Origin: Albifimbria verrucaria
Taxonomy: Eukaryota > Ascomycota > Sordariomycetes > Hypocreales > Stachybotryaceae
Assembly (NCBI GenBank): GCA_020081605.1
Contig: JAHREC010000018.1
Span: forward strand, 6,014,001 to 6,078,000
Direction: 5' to 3'
DNA length: 64,000 nucleotides
In this document: piece after piece, positions 12,388-24,598 of the stretch
How positions within the stretch are numbered: the first letter of the stretch is position 1
Layout of the letters: each line of letters begins with the position of its first letter
Notes under the pieces: generated by a model
What the model saw: the letters and a program-made list of their open reading frames with translations, nothing else
What the model was told of the DNA's origin: nothing
The model's database searches: none
Position numbers and translations under genes: made by a program

Positions 12388-13465
12388 ATGGCTATGATCA
12401 CTGGCCAAGCGGGTGTTCTCATCGGCCCATTGACGGCGACGTGGACTCCGCCCACGGATTGCAACTACGCTCTCGTCAACTGTGCCACGTGCAGTGAGGG
12501 ATTCCGTGGTCAAAAATGCAGCAGCTCAGATGGCGGTCTATTCCGAGATGCACAGACTTGCTGGCCGCCCACAAACACCAAAATTCTAATCCCGGACCCA
12601 ACGCAACCCTTCCTCGGCTGGGGATTCTACTCTCCTGGACTCGCTTGCCCGACCGGATATACATCAGCTTGCACCGCCTTGTATGGCGAACGTCCCGAAT
12701 GGCCAATACAGTTCACGCTGAATCCGGAGGAGACGGCGGTGGGTTGCTGTCCACAGTACGTTCATAACGATCCTCAACGAGTACAGATGACTGAAAATTT
12801 GGAAGTGGTTACTTCTGCACTAATATCAACGGCAATACGTGCGTATCGTATGTCAGCAAGACCGCAACGTTGACGACCGCCACATGCGACGGAGATGTTC
12901 CTCGACCCGCGCTTGCAACATTATCTCCGACCATGGTGACAGATGAAGATGGGAACACGGCCGAGGCAACCATGAGATTGTTGGCGCCCATGTTTCAACT
13001 CAATTTCCAGTCCAAAGACCTTGCGACATCACGGAAGACGTCCTCAAGCGGAGCTACGAGAACAACCACCTCGACAATACCGCCCTCCACGAGTTCCCAA
13101 CCATCAACTAAGACCAAAGGCCAGAGCGAATCCACAAGTGGGCCAACACCAGAGAAAAATGTAAGCCAGGAAGGACTGAGCACCGCGGCTCAGGCGGGCA
13201 TAGGCGTCGGTGTGGGTGTATTCGCACTCATTCTTATTGCATTGGCTTGGTGGTTTTTCAAGCCAAAAGAGAGCGGAGTGCTGAAATAGCAGAGCTCCCG
13301 CTCGTATCGCAGCCACCCAGAACATCACATACAAGCTATACAGCTTATGAATTGGCTCTAGGGAAAGCGGGCAACAAAAATGATGGCAGAACGAGGCACG
13401 AACTATCACCACAGCCAATGTCTCACGAGCTACCACCACAATCAATATCGCACGAGATGGAATAG
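12388..13465 (+). CDS. Mucin-like single-pass membrane protein with Cys-rich ectodomain
   Basis: A fungal type-I-like surface protein of about 342 residues. The N-terminal 125 residues hold the Cys-rich module found in many fungal orphans (TATWTPPTDC near the start, paired Cys, GWGFYSPGLACPTGY, then AVGCCP). Intron 12756-12805 (GTACGT donor) joins this to GYFCTNINGNTC. A Ser/Thr-rich, probably O-glycosylated stalk is followed by one membrane segment (AGIGVGVGVFALILIALAWWFF) and a cytoplasmic tail ending at TAG 13463-13465. The tail is reached only if one A is restored in run 13265-13268; otherwise the frame stops just after the membrane at 13289. Architecture suggests a wall sensor or adhesin-like role, by inference. 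No classical signal peptide is visible; a more upstream start or an unseen first exon is possible. Confidence 0.68.
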
Positions 13466-13793
13466 ATGAACCATAACGAGAGAGAATATTGGATAATGAT
13501 CGTTATAGCTAATGATAGGATAATAGACTAATTTAGTAGATAAAGTTGGACTTCTCGCTTTACCTGTATATGCTAAGGGATATTTCAAGCCTCATGCCCG
13601 GTCAAGATCATGAATTCGAAATTGATGAGACAGCCTCAATTTTTCTTCGCAGCGGAGACTCTAAGATTCGCCACTGACGGATGTTTACAATAGAAGCCGC
13701 TATAGTGAGACGTCTATCAGCACTGATAAACTCTGGTTACACTCGCCTGGGGTCTTCAGGTAGTACTATTGGCGGAAGGGTTTCGAGAATTTC

Positions 13794-13870
13794 CATCTCA
13801 GATACCCAAGAACCATGACAGAAATTTGGAGAACGGCAATGATACTGACAGTAACACTGAGAAGATCCAT
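13794..13870 (-). pseudogene. Truncated copy of the 5' end of the NLR gene
   Basis: Reading left from ATG 13870, the first 24 codons give MDLLSVTVSIIAVLQ and then VLGYL, matching the first 24 residues of the receptor that starts at 10253 (MDPLSITASIIAVLQ). Similarity then stops abruptly near 13794. It continues the other way into non-coding DNA: bases 13871 to about 14095 align with the receptor's upstream region 10254 to about 10480, sharing stretches such as GGTGGATG and a GGCTCTTTC/GGCCTCTTTC block. Only the promoter and first codons remain. Many differences are transitions, but not clearly in the CpA context of repeat-induced point mutation. Confidence 0.72.
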
Positions 13871-14739
13871 TTCGCAGGAAGCTAAACTGTGTTACAAGCT
13901 GACAACTAGTAAGGGAACAGGGGACTAATTGAATAGACTGAGGAGTTGCGCAGCAGGGTTAAGCAGGTGGATGAGTGTTTGTTATTCGATTCACTGTAAC
14001 CTGCAGCCTTACAGAATAGGCAGTGGCTCTTTCCTATTAGCCAAATCCTTCTGACCTGAGAGAGAACGATAGCACTAGCTGTCCATAATTGATTGAATAA
14101 GAGGCACATAAGGTATATGTAATCTCCAACTTGAATTCTTCGGCTCAACTATATATCCGCATAATTCGAAAGACGAAGGAAATCGTGTCCAGTCATGGGA
14201 GACATTGGCCTCCAATATTTGCACTTACATCATCCCATCAGCGCACAGACAGTGATTGTATTATCTATCTTGCCGAGCACTCTATCTTGGTCAATCACTC
14301 TAGGGAACTCGTCCAAGGTCTCAAGTAAGTACGTTAAATGGACGAACTTCAGAACAACCTGTTGAAAGAAGATCTTTGAGCTAAGTGTTCTTGAGTGCTT
14401 TGTATTTGGCAGTGTGTTGTAAATTTCAGACAATAGTTCTTTCCACACGCTCAAACAAAGGCATCGATAAACAAAAGCATATTCTTCATAACTATCGAAC
14501 TGCTAGACGAGACAATGACTCGTACTTACCTGTTCACAGTGAATAAAGCTTTGTCCCTGGCTTTGGTGGCACAATAAAGTTCTCTTAATTCATATATTGC
14601 TAACAGTATTTAACCACTCCAAGGAACCTTACGCATCTCGGTTTGTCCTTTCCTTGTACCAATATCAGTGATTCCGCACAAACTTTGGAACATATCAAGA
14701 AAACCCCTTCACGATATCATCCCCATCTCTGAACCAAAG

Positions 14740-15243
14740 ATGGCACAATTGCCAGGCCCTGTCCCCTGTCTACCTTGGCCGGAAGACCAAGAAGTGCCTT
14801 CGACGTCGGATTTGATCAATATCGAAGTCAATAAACTCACCACTATCAAGATACTTCTTCGACTGAGGCCTATTGGTACCGATTGTCCGGTATTATACAC
14901 AGTAGACCCATTATACGTTGACGGGTTTTCAATTCCTGGGCCAGTTGATCTTGATTTTCTGGCGCAGCGAAATCCTGGTGTGTCAGGGTTGGCCGGTGCC
15001 TTCTATGCATTCAAATTTCGACGCCATTTGATTCGCCTGATGTACGACGCCATGTTTCCGGAAGACAGAGAGCGAACAGATACAGTAGGTTCAGCGATCA
15101 TCTGGATTCTTGAAGATCACAATGACTGGATCGTAAATTTCTGGAACACGCACGTACCTGAACTTACTGAAGGAGAAATCGACCAGCTAAAGACCAGAGT
15201 GATGTGCATCGCAAGTGGCTGGAAAGCTTACGGCCAAGTATAA
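14740..15243 (+). CDS. Hypothetical protein, unidentified
   Basis: An uninterrupted 167-residue frame from ATG 14740 (context AAAGATGG) to TAA. I do not recognise it. It has no signal peptide, membrane segment or repeat. The composition looks like a globular protein, with several Trp and an aromatic-rich centre (GAFYAFKFRRHLIRLMYDAMF), and acidic residues dominate the last third. It lies downstream of the receptor fragment in a gene-poor stretch, which suggests a lineage-restricted gene. Unlike most genes in the window it has no frame break. Confidence 0.5.
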   Translation: MAQLPGPVPCLPWPEDQEVPSTSDLINIEVNKLTTIKILLRLRPIGTDCPVLYTVDPLYVDGFSIPGPVDLDFLAQRNPGVSGLAGAFYAFKFRRHLIRLMYDAMFPEDRERTDTVGSAIIWILEDHNDWIVNFWNTHVPELTEGEIDQLKTRVMCIASGWKAYGQV

Positions 15244-16432
15244 GATGTGAATACTCGAACCAAAAGGTCTAGTATACGACACTTATTGGAGCTGCATTCT
15301 GGTTGGGCGCATGGCATGATGCATATATAGCATTAGCAAAAAGAAAGATGAAGAATTATCCTTATTTCAACACAGAGATCGACTTTGGTGCCACAAATGA
15401 AGTGAGAAGTGACCATTTAATCTGATTTAGAAAAATGTGCGTGAGGCAAGAGAAGCTGTTAACTGTCGATTATATTCATCACAAGGACAACGTAATGATA
15501 ACCTGAAACAAAAAGCTCATCATTGACTATACTGACCAAATAAATACATTACCAGGAGTAAATCACTAGGGAATAGGATTGGGTGGCTTTACTGCACTCT
15601 ACTCTATAGTGGCAGAACTGATGAGCTGAAAGACTTTGTTGCCACTAGAAAAATGTAGCCATTGTGTCAGCCCACGTACACTCCACGAGACTGCTTCTCA
15701 CAAAGCCCAAACCTTCTCGCCCCTAGCATCGTGAGACCGCCGTTTACTTACCTTTATAAGAACCAGGATACAAACTATGTGCAGTCTTAGTATCAGTTGC
15801 GTAATCCGCATTTCTACTCAGTTAAATACTGACTTGACAACCGCAGCGGCACATCCTACTATGCAAGACACCTCTCATATTCTTGCACCAGATCCCGAAG
15901 TGATACTGACTTCACGCATCACATGTGACGCTTTTCCGCCGAAAATCAAGCTGCAGGTATGAATGTATCAGGAAGACCCTGGCCAGAATCTAGAGCGGGC
16001 TAGACCAGCGTTTCAGCTTGGCTATCTTAATGGATCAAGTACCAAAGTGTATGGCAATTATTGAAGCTAATTGAATGCCACTGGGACTCGGCCAATTATT
16101 CCATAGCTAAAATTGGGGATGGAGTGTATGTGCGTGTAGGCATATTTAGGGACATGAGATGCAACCAGTACATGGACCGAGATCAAGTGTCCAAAAGTTT
16201 CTTTCATTCTGATGGACCCTGTGATGAATATTAGAGTTTCTTATATAGAGCAACCTACCTACCTAGTTAAAAGCAAATGCGTCCTGGGAAACCAGAACTG
16301 TTTACCATAAATTCATTTTCTCCCACCCTTCTGCATTGGGTCGTAGCTGTTACTCTTGAGTTTTATTAACCCACTGTAGCGGACTTAAACAACACCAAAG
16401 TCCAAAATCCACAAGACGATTGATATAGAATT
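15244..16432. other. Intergenic region, no gene recognised
   Basis: About 1.2 kb of AT-rich sequence upstream of the SDR gene. I find no conserved coding block. A CCG-N3-CGG triplet pair lies at 15841-15849, one base closer than the spacing in the neighbouring cluster promoters. Confidence 0.45.
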
Positions 16433-17426
16433 ATGGATATTACTGGATACGCTTTCATTACGGGTGGAGGTAACTGGTCTTGCCCTTATTTTGGTGCTCT
16501 CGAGGCTTACTGACCTACTGTAGCCAGCGGTATTGGGAAGGCCAGCTGCTATGCCTTTGCTAAGGAGGGTGCGCGTGGTGTTATTGTTGCCGACCTAAAC
16601 TTGGATGCTGCCAAAGAAACCGCCGAGGGAATCAAGGCGGTGGCCACACGTCCTGATTTTCGAGCCGAAGCAATCCACATCGACGTCCAATTGGAGGACT
16701 CAGTAAAGACCGCCATAAGTTATACGACAGACTTGTTTGGACGTATCGATTATTGTGTTCATTGTGCTGGCGTAAGTCCTTCTTGACATTCAAAGTTCAG
16801 CCTAATCGTGCATTTGTCAAGCTGATTCGTGATCATCTACAAGATAACCGGGGAAATACCAAAGCCGGTAGCAGAAGCTAGCTTTCCTGACTTTAAGCGT
16901 GTTCTTGAAATTAACGTCAATGGAACGTTTCTCGTGACCAGCCTTGTTTCGGCTGCGATGAAAACTCAAGACCTAAAACAAGTCAACGCTTCTTGTCCCG
17001 AGCGAGGAACCACACGGGGGCCATTGTCAACTTGGCTTCTATGGCCGCCTATATCGTCGTACCTAACGCTGTACAGTATATAGCGTCAAAGCATGCCGTG
17101 ATGGGCATCACAAAGAGTGCAGGTATGTGGTGTTAATTTTGAACCAACTCCTTCGGATAATAACATTCTTGTTAGCTATTGACAATATTGCTCATGGCAT
17201 CCGAGTCAATTGTGTTTGTCCTACCTGGATAGATACACCAATGGCTAAGAAAGCGACCGAAGTCATTCCAGGTTTGGAATACTCCCATTTGGCCGCGAGT
17301 ATACCCATGGGTCGGCTCGGCAGACCGGAGGAGGTTGCTGACATGGTTCTATTTCTTTGCAGTACAAGATCCAGTTTCACTACTGGAGCAGGGATAACCG
17401 TGGATGGAGGGATGAACTTGATCTAG
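16433..17426 (+). CDS. Short-chain dehydrogenase/reductase (classical SDR)
   Basis: An NAD(P)-dependent oxidoreductase of 271 residues. Exons are 16433-16469, 16524-16771, 16844-17122 and 17176-17426. The cofactor motif is split by intron 1 and reads TGGASGIG when joined. An acidic residue in VADLN, after the second strand, suggests a preference for NAD. The CAG motif stands where NNAG is usual. The active-site YxxxK is YIASK, preceded by NLASMA, which supplies the catalytic Ser. The C-terminus has the family's PMGRLGRPEEVADMVLFL and ITVDGGM blocks. One G is apparently missing from run 17016-17020, just before the active site; restoring it joins both halves. The substrate cannot be read from sequence. 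It lies upstream of the transporter, on the same strand, and may belong to the nitrogen cluster or be incidental. Confidence 0.86.
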
Positions 17427-18180
17427 GAGATAGAGTACGAGTTCATGATCTAGGCGATAGGATAGTCACTACAGTATTGAGCGGTGAACTATTAGATGAT
17501 TTCTGCCATGTTGTTACTTGTATTCGGGTTGTCTTCAGTTTCTAAAGATGCTACAGAGTTCGAGGCAATTCATGAGCCATCGCTGCTGCAAGAGTGGCGT
17601 GGCTAGCAGCAATCTTCCTGAGCTTCATGACTACAAGATATGATGTCTTCGATTCCCCTAAATTGTACATTGGTAGCTTGCAATAAATTCTTTGCAATTG
17701 GTGTTGTATCTACCAAGAAGGTCTTCACCAAAAAGTGCATGCCAGTCTTTTGCCATCGGGCCAAAAGTTGCCGAAAGGGCTCCGCAACACTCACCCAACG
17801 AATGATGAATTAGCGATATAGGTGAGTGGATGCTAGGGTTAGTGGGGATACGATCAACAAGACCCATCGGCTTCTGACCTGACGTGCTCAGTGCTTGGCA
17901 GGCCAACATTGTACCATTGCCCTTTTGTTAGGATCATAGGCCGCCATCGGCCTTGGAGCATCCGTTATCCCTACCAGAGTTGTCAGCGTTAGCGACCGTA
18001 GGAGGAGTCTGTGGATGTCATGATTCCCGCATGTAGGTAAGAGATGGAACTTGTGTTCCGATACTTCTCAGTCAATTATTATACCGTTCATTGGAATAAG
18101 TTTCTGTCTCGAATGATCATCAATTTGAACCCTTGCGACCTTCGCGTTGTTACGTGGCAGAATAACTGGCAGAATACAAG
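17427..18180. promoter_or_regulatory. Upstream region of the DHA2 transporter with a CCG-N4-CGG site
   Basis: Non-coding between the SDR stop and the transporter ATG. CCGCCATCGG at 17941-17950 is an everted CCG/CGG pair with four bases between, a layout Zn2Cys6 dimers can bind, about 230 bases before the ATG. The same pattern occurs once in each of the next three cluster promoters. A GATA-type CGATAG lies near 17454. Function is inferred. Confidence 0.4.
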
Positions 18181-20064
18181 ATGGATGGCAAGGTGGATGG
18201 ACCAGAGAGCACGCATCCTGTCCAAGACACCATAGCGAACATCGACAAGACCTTGGAACAAACAATAGTTTCGCCTGATACAAGCCCTGAATCCTTGGAT
18301 ACGAATGCCTCTCACAATACGGGGACGGAAAGGGACGAAAGCGACACCGAGAGCATTGGCGGCCAACGAGATACACTCTCAACCAAGCGCATGTTTATAT
18401 CCGTCATCGCCCTGTCTGTCTGTCTTTTTGTCTCTTTCATCGACCAAACTAGCGTATCGACAGCAACACCAGCATTGGCAGGCGAGCTCAATACAGGAAC
18501 ATCGACGTCATGGATTGGTGCCTCCTTTTGATCGCTTCGACGGCGTTCCAGCTGGTCAATGGAAGACTGTCGGATATTTTTGGGCGCAAGAACCTGTTGC
18601 TTATTTGCCTCGTGCTGATGGCAGTGGGAGATCTCGCTTGCGGATTTGCACAGACAGCTGAGCAACTGTTTGCATTTCGGTCGATTGCGGGTGTTGGTGG
18701 CGGTGGAATCAACAGCCTGGTCATGATCATAATTAGCGACATCACGACTCTGCAGAACCGAGGACACTACCAAGGTAAGGAACCTTTTGCCTTGAATACA
18801 AAAATGCTGACTCGTACCTGGAAGGTATTCTTGGAGCAGTTATAGCTCTAGCGAACGGTATCGGCCCATTCCTAGGAGGTGCAATCGTACAATCGTCGAC
18901 TTGGCGCTGGGTGTTCTGGATGATCCCCATCAGCGCCATTCCAACAACTCTCGTTATATGGTTCTACCTTCCGTTGAAGCACCGCTCGGGCGACTATCTC
19001 GAGAAGACGAAAAAGATCGACTTTGGAGGCACAATCCTGAATATGGCGTCCACACTCCTACTGCTGATTCCACTCTCAGGCGGTGGAGTGACGTATGCCT
19101 GGTCATCACCATTCTTAATCGCAACTATTGTTGTCGGTGTTGTATTGACAGTGCTGTTTGTGTTGTATGAATGGAAGCTCGCAAAACTCCCAATTATGCC
19201 ACTACGGTTATACGGTGCACCACATTGCTGGGCATTGTACATACAGTCATTCCTCACGGGCCTGGCCTACTTTGGCAATTTTTTTATTTGCCGCTATATT
19301 TTCAGTCTATCCTAAGCTACGATGCACTGGTCGCAGGTGCTCTTATTCTCGCGATCATTATACCAACTTCGATAACCTCCATTATTTCAGGACAATATAT
19401 GGCTCGTATAGGAAGCTACATGCACTGCATCCTGGCTGGTTTTGTGTTGTGGACTTTAGGAAACGGACTCACTTTATACTTTGATCAGAACACAGGTCTA
19501 GGTCCTATGATTGCAATCTTGATTGTTGAAGGTTGTGGAATTGGCTTCACATTGCAGCCAACACTTGTCGGAATGTATGCCAATAGCCGGAATGAAGATC
19601 GTGCTGTAACGACGGGCCTCCGCAATTACATCCGCACTATCGGAGGTGCATTTGGGCTTGTCATCTCCGGTGTTATCCTCTCTAACACTCTGAGCTCGCA
19701 GCTCGCTGGACACGGTGTCATCACCCAAGACATGATTCGTCAACTCACATCGTCAACATATTCGCTAGACGAGATGGACCTGCCGGAGGAGGATAAACAG
19801 CTCATCCTGCAAGTATATATGAAAGGCTTGCATTATATATTTGCTTTCTATACTGCCTGCTCTGGATTGAGTCTGTTACTCACTTATTGGGTCAGCAATA
19901 CCAGTTTGAAGGCAAAACCTAAAGAGGAGGGGAGTCGAAATTTGGAGGAATTGAGTAGTACAGAGTCTACAGTCAGAAGGGAGGCCGAGGGCGACCTAGA
20001 AAAAGCAGTTGGGAAGGATCAATACGATCTTAGGCATAAAGAACCTCCAAAGCCTAGCGAATAA
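18181..20064 (+). CDS. DHA2-type MFS transporter (14 transmembrane segments)
   Basis: A proton-driven drug or metabolite exporter of about 611 residues. Exon 1 is 18181-18774 and exon 2 is 18825-20064. An acidic hydrophilic N-terminus of about 80 residues precedes the first helix (VIALSVCLFVSFIDQTSVS). The loop 2-3 signature GRLSDIFGRKN and the family's NGIGPFLGGAIV motif place it in the 14-helix DHA2 group (Azr1/Atr1-like). The C-terminus is charged and cytoplasmic. Two one-base deficits break it: T-run 18526-18529, between helices 1 and 2, and T-run 19279-19285, in a mid helix; both halves are conserved in each case. It is upstream of the PuuE-like gene, and its promoter shares the CCG-N4-CGG site. 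Substrate unknown; export of a cluster intermediate or toxic analogue is a guess. Confidence 0.86.
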
Positions 20065-20482
20065 CTTCGTCAAGGTGAGGTTATATAGCATAACAACAAG
20101 AGAGCATCATATAGCATGAACCGGCGCTGTGAAGGGAAAATGTCGAATTACATGATAATGTATTTACAAAAATCCTTCTGAGTTAAAAAGTAAACAAAAA
20201 TAAACATGACAACAAAAATACGTGACAGTATTTCTAGCGACGCCGTTTCTAATCCAAGCGCTCTTACAGGCAATGGCATTCATCTGTCTAAGTGGGGAGC
20301 AAGTTGGAACAAGAATCGATACATACCCATGTCGAGTTCAGAAGAAATACTAGTTTAACCAGGGCCAGCATTTGAAATGAAATTATTTACTAATTTTACA
20401 GAGGATGATATTCGTGTCACAAATTATGGCTTAATTACTTTGCAGTCCTGCCGCTTGCTGCCGCACCTAATATTCTGTCATT

Positions 20483-20709
20483 CTTATCATCAGTATCAAC
20501 CTGCCCCACCAACGTCATTGCAACCCCTCAGTCGCGTTTAGGTCCAGGGGTTCTTTGGGATAAATGGGTCGCCGATAACAATACAGTTTGCGGAGTGCAT
20601 TGTGGAGTTGGGTCTTGGTGAAGGGTCCGATAGCTCAGCCTGTCTGGAGATACCGACGTCGGCCGGATGGTCCTTATCAGTTGAGCTTCATCGGCATAGA
20701 ACCCGATAA
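20483..20709. promoter_or_regulatory. Promoter sites before the PuuE-like gene: four HGATAR motifs and CCGACGTCGG
   Basis: Within 390 bases upstream of ATG 20866 there are GATA-factor consensus sites (HGATAR, either strand) at 20483-20489, 20573-20578, 20673-20679 and 20704-20709. A perfect palindrome CCGACGTCGG lies at 20653-20662. In ascomycetes, clustered HGATAR sites mark AreA/Nit2 nitrogen control, and CCG/CGG pairs are typical Zn2Cys6 targets. The sites are seen; their use is inferred. Confidence 0.45.
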
Positions 20710-20865
20710 TGGCTGTAGGCGAAGATGCCGACGGGTCGCAAGGCGCCGACAATGAGGGAGATCGACACATGATATAAATTGAATGGTGTTACCAATATGG
20801 CCTTCTAGATCACCTCTCTACTTGTCCCCCTCCATTCAGTTGACTTTCCAATTATACCCATCACC

Positions 20866-21907
20866 ATGCCCGAAATATACGCTGCCCACCCCGACTACGG
20901 CTTTGACCGTGACTTCAAAGGCTATGGCGAGAAGGGCTTGCAAGGTCTGAAGTGGCCTAACGATGCCAAAATTGCTGTCTCTTTCGTCATAAACTATGAA
21001 GAGGTAGGCCAATAATTATAGTATATCTCATACACAAAACCTTGCTCACAGAATTAGGGTGGTGAGCGTTCGGTACTCAGCGGTGATGGCATTGCTGAGA
21101 TGAATCTCCGTGAACACCCCGGTGAAGCACGCTACAATGAGCGCAACTACAACGCCGAGTCAGAGTACGAGTACGGTTCCCGAGTTGGCTTCTGGCGCCT
21201 CTTCAAACTTTTCAATGCACACAAAATGAAGTTTACTTTGTATGCGGTCGCACAGGCTGTTGAGCAGCAACCTGAAGTCGCTACACGATGTGTTGAGATG
21301 GGCCACGACGTTGCCTCTCACGCCTACCGTTGGGTAGACCACCACGATTGGTCTGTCGAGAAGGAGAGCGAGTACATCAAGAAGGGCATCACCACTCTGA
21401 AGAATATTACTGGTTATGCACCCAAGGGCTGGTACTATGGTCGCCCGTCCCTCACAGCAGAAGCCTGATCCCCAAGGTATACGAGGAGATGGGCGAGGAG
21501 CTTGTGTGGGCGAGCGACACGTATGCGGATGACGTACCTTACTGGATCGATTTGCCTATGGAACGGGAGAAGAAGGATCCAAAAGGATGCCTGATGGTAC
21601 CTTACAGCTACGACTGCAACGACTTCAAGTTTCATGTGGCCAACTCTGGCTTCCGCGACCCGGGCGGCTTTTTACCCACCTGAAGAATGCGTTTGATGTT
21701 CTGTACGAGGAAGGTCAGGCTGGCGAGCCCAAGATGATGACAATTGGGTTGCACTGTCGTATCATTGGTCGTCCTGGACGATTCAAGGCCCTCCAGGACT
21801 TTGTCGAGTACATTGGTCAGAAGGAGGGCGTGTGGGTAGCCACAAGGACAGAGATTGCAGAGTCTTTCCGCGAACAGTTTCCATACAAGAAGGGACAGCT
21901 AGCATGA
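20866..21907 (+). CDS. PuuE-type allantoinase-like hydrolase (polysaccharide deacetylase fold)
   Basis: A 329-residue protein of the NodB/polysaccharide-deacetylase superfamily, closest to the PuuE branch whose bacterial prototype opens the allantoin ring without metal. Exon 1 is 20866-21003, intron 21004-21057, exon 2 21058-21907. Family blocks in order: a start resembling DYPRDLIGYG (here DFKGYGEKG), then VSFVINYEEGGE split by the intron, YEYGSRVGFWRLFKLF, VASHAYRWVDH, KGWYYGRPSPHS, WASDTYADDVPYW, MVPYSYDCNDFKF, and near the end MTIGLHCRIIGRPGR. There is no signal peptide, so it acts inside the cell, unlike chitin deacetylases. One-base deficits occur at C-run 21449-21451 and T-run 21669-21673. 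With an NCS1 permease and an amidase nearby, a ureide or related cyclic amide is the likely substrate. Allantoin itself is unproven. Confidence 0.86.
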
Positions 21908-21966
21908 TGAGGAGATAGGAAACTCGTTATGAGAAGTAGACAATTGTATATAGTTAATACCGGAAC

Positions 21967-24598
21967 TTAGACACTACCAAACTCCCAGCTATTAGCATCT
22001 AATGTGCTATACTGATCATTTTGCATCATCCCCATATCAGAAAGCATTTGGCCCTCTATATTTGCTCCCGACCAATCTTCGTTCTGAGGAAATCTAGCCG
22101 CCTCATTCGTAGCTGACATAGCCTGGGGGTGGCAGACGAAGCTGCCTCTCCAAGCATTTCATTCCACATACGCCATCCCTGCCAGCCGCCAGGTGCTTCC
22201 TCATCCACCTCCATAAATGCCTCTTTGACGGCATCGGACATTAAGTTACGCATATTTGGCTCTTCCATTTCTTCATCTCGAGTCTCCGGGGTGACAGAAG
22301 CAGTTGGCATGGCTGAGTTCACATCAAACCTTGCATTCAAAGGATGTTGACGCGAGGCACTCCCAACACCCAAGCCCGTGTCCTTGGAGAGACCTAGAGG
22401 GTTAACAAGGGTCTTGAAAAGACTGCCCGACAATGCATCAAAGATGTCTCTGTACTTGACTGCCCCAGACCACTTCTCACCGAAGATGGTGAGACTCTGG
22501 GAACATGCCTGTGTCGCTTCAAAAACATCGTAACTAAATAGGCTGCGGTCCCGCCAAACACAATACATTAGTGTAAGACCCGCTACAAAACAGCTGTGGA
22601 GAGATATCATGGTGTAAGTGAGGGTTTTTGTTTGGTTCAATCGTTTGTATGCAATGCACACACATGCAGCGGACCGCGCTGCAGTGATGAACCTATGATC
22701 AGTGGGTGGAAGGCTTGGCAGTAGCACCGTGAACAACATCAATATCGCCTTGTGATATTGCCTGTATACAGTCAGTGTCGCATTTTTGGGAGGTAAACTG
22801 TTCCAACGTACAGATTAAAGAAGTCCTGTGAGTCATGGCTTGCACTCTCCGGATCATACAACCAAGTGATTTTGTGAAACCCTCTGGGTGGCTGTGGAAC
22901 AGTCTGGATCCAGCTGTCTAGTTCATTACGTATCTGTGCCATCTTCTGCTCCATCCGAGACTTTTCCTCTGAGGAACTGGAGAGTACATCCTTGTCAACA
23001 CGAAATACTGTACGGTGGGTACGCGACTGAATCCTCTCCAGTTTGATGATGTGAATGAATGGTTCAATATTGGAGCAGGGTGTCTGATGGGCTTTCTCGG
23101 GAGAGTCCTTGTGAGTCAAATCCCAAAACTCGATACTTGGATTAGGAAGCTGAGAGCTCAATTAAAACACGTTCCGAAGAATAGAAAGGATGAAGACTCA
23201 CAGCGACGTTAATATCTCTGTCTGCAATGGCAAATGCCCTTCCCAAGACAACACTGGTCGCGCGATCTAGGCCATAACACGACCAGAAAGCTCGGCGTCT
23301 GATCTCCAAGTCTCTTGCACTTTGACTGGAGCAACCTCTTCTCTCTCTATGTAGACCTAGTTCGATACATAGTGAAACTGCATACCTCACCTGACTCCAA
23401 GCACCTGCTCCATAGGGTGACCTCTGCCCGTGGACTGCCAATAGCAGGAGGAATTGAACTGTTTGTAGGTTGTGCTGTTCGAGAATGTAGTCCATAGGTT
23501 CAATCGCTGCGAGGACATGCTTTTCTGGGTCTACACCACAAGGCTTGCGTGTGAGCTGCAGAAACCGGGCAGCGATGGCATAGATCAAATGCATTATACT
23601 CTTCTGCGTGATTGACAAGGCACCGCGAGTATACTGATCCTCAAACAGCGCCGAGTAAGCTTTTCTGTCTAGTATAGGCCATCTGGTATGCATGCGATCG
23701 AAGAAAACATCGAAGAGTAGTTGGGCCATCTCTCTGTCGGGTATTTCGATCAATGGCTCCTCCTGGAGAGCTGAGAGAGCAGCTGTTGATAAGTGCGCTT
23801 TAGAAAGGCCGGACTGTCCAGAATGGGTTGATCTAATGCTATGTGCGACGGCACGGCTACTTGGATTTCTGAAAATCGATTTCTGAATCATCCTAGCAAT
23901 GGTAGCACCAGAGCTAGAGCCTAGGTAGAAGGGTTCAGGCGCCGTGTCCGTGGTACCAGAGGCGCATAACGATAGATATGCAACACCATCAATGATGGAG
24001 TTTGGATCGTCACCTTCCACATCTTCGGATAAAGATTCCCTATGTGACGAGGAGGAATCAAGACGTTCTCTGAACTGATTGGTACCACCGGTCTCATGCA
24101 GAGGCGGGTTGGTTGACGAGGCATCTGCAAAATGGTCCTCGGCATATGCGGGAAGTCGAGCTTCGAGAAAAGCAATGCGCTCTTCTAGAGCGTTGATATA
24201 CCTGCAAGGATAAGAACCTGACTTGAGTACAGAGTTGAGTGACTGACAGTGACTTTCCTCCCGGATACTGTGGTCGGATGTTTCTCTCATATATGCAAGG
24301 GGCGTCGGCCTTTTACAGGACTTACAAACAGGATGGGAGCCGTCACACTGTGCTAGATTAATAAAGAGAAGATTATGCGGTCGGCTTCGAGGATTAAGTC
24401 CTAAGCCATTGCTTGTAAACTCACTCGTTGCTTTCTCCGCTTGCAGCGTTTGCAAGCCAAGGCAACACGAGGCTTCCGACTAAAGGCTGCTGAATTAGCA
24501 GACGAAGTATGAGCGGCAACGTTGATGTTTGCTGATGAGTTAATCTCATTTGTATGGCCACTCAAAGGGCTCACAGGGCTGTCGTGGTTCGCTGACAT
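21967..24598 (-). CDS. Zn2Cys6 transcription factor with fungal-specific domain, probable cluster regulator
   Basis: A regulator of about 795 residues. Exons are 24598-24425, 24347-24269, 24201-23202, 23149-22812 and 22761-21967; phases agree throughout. The zinc cluster straddles intron 1: CKRCKRRKQR in exon 1, then CDGSHPVCKSCK and a final ...DAPC in exon 2. That sixth Cys is in frame only if one A is restored in run 24311-24314 (T on the + strand). A linker (YINALEERIAFLEARL) suggests a dimerising coiled coil. The middle-homology region (PF04082 type) spans about bases 23760-23200, with RWPILDRKAYSALF and RRRAFWSCYGLDR. A second deficit at G-run 22125-22129 restores an acidic C-terminus ending at 21967. 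It sits inside the cluster, divergent from the NCS1 permease, the usual arrangement for a pathway-specific activator. Confidence 0.86.

Noticed and set aside
13794..14095. Repeat-induced point mutation as cause of the NLR stub's divergence
   Set aside because: Transitions are common, but only some are in CpA/TpG context; the alignment is too short to claim it.
17603..17909. Two overlapping reverse frames of 63 and 83 residues after the SDR gene
   Set aside because: Even joined by one frame break I could not recognise a domain or a good start.
20528..20770. 80-residue reverse frame before the PuuE-like gene
   Set aside because: Overlaps the GATA/CCG-rich promoter and has no domain content.
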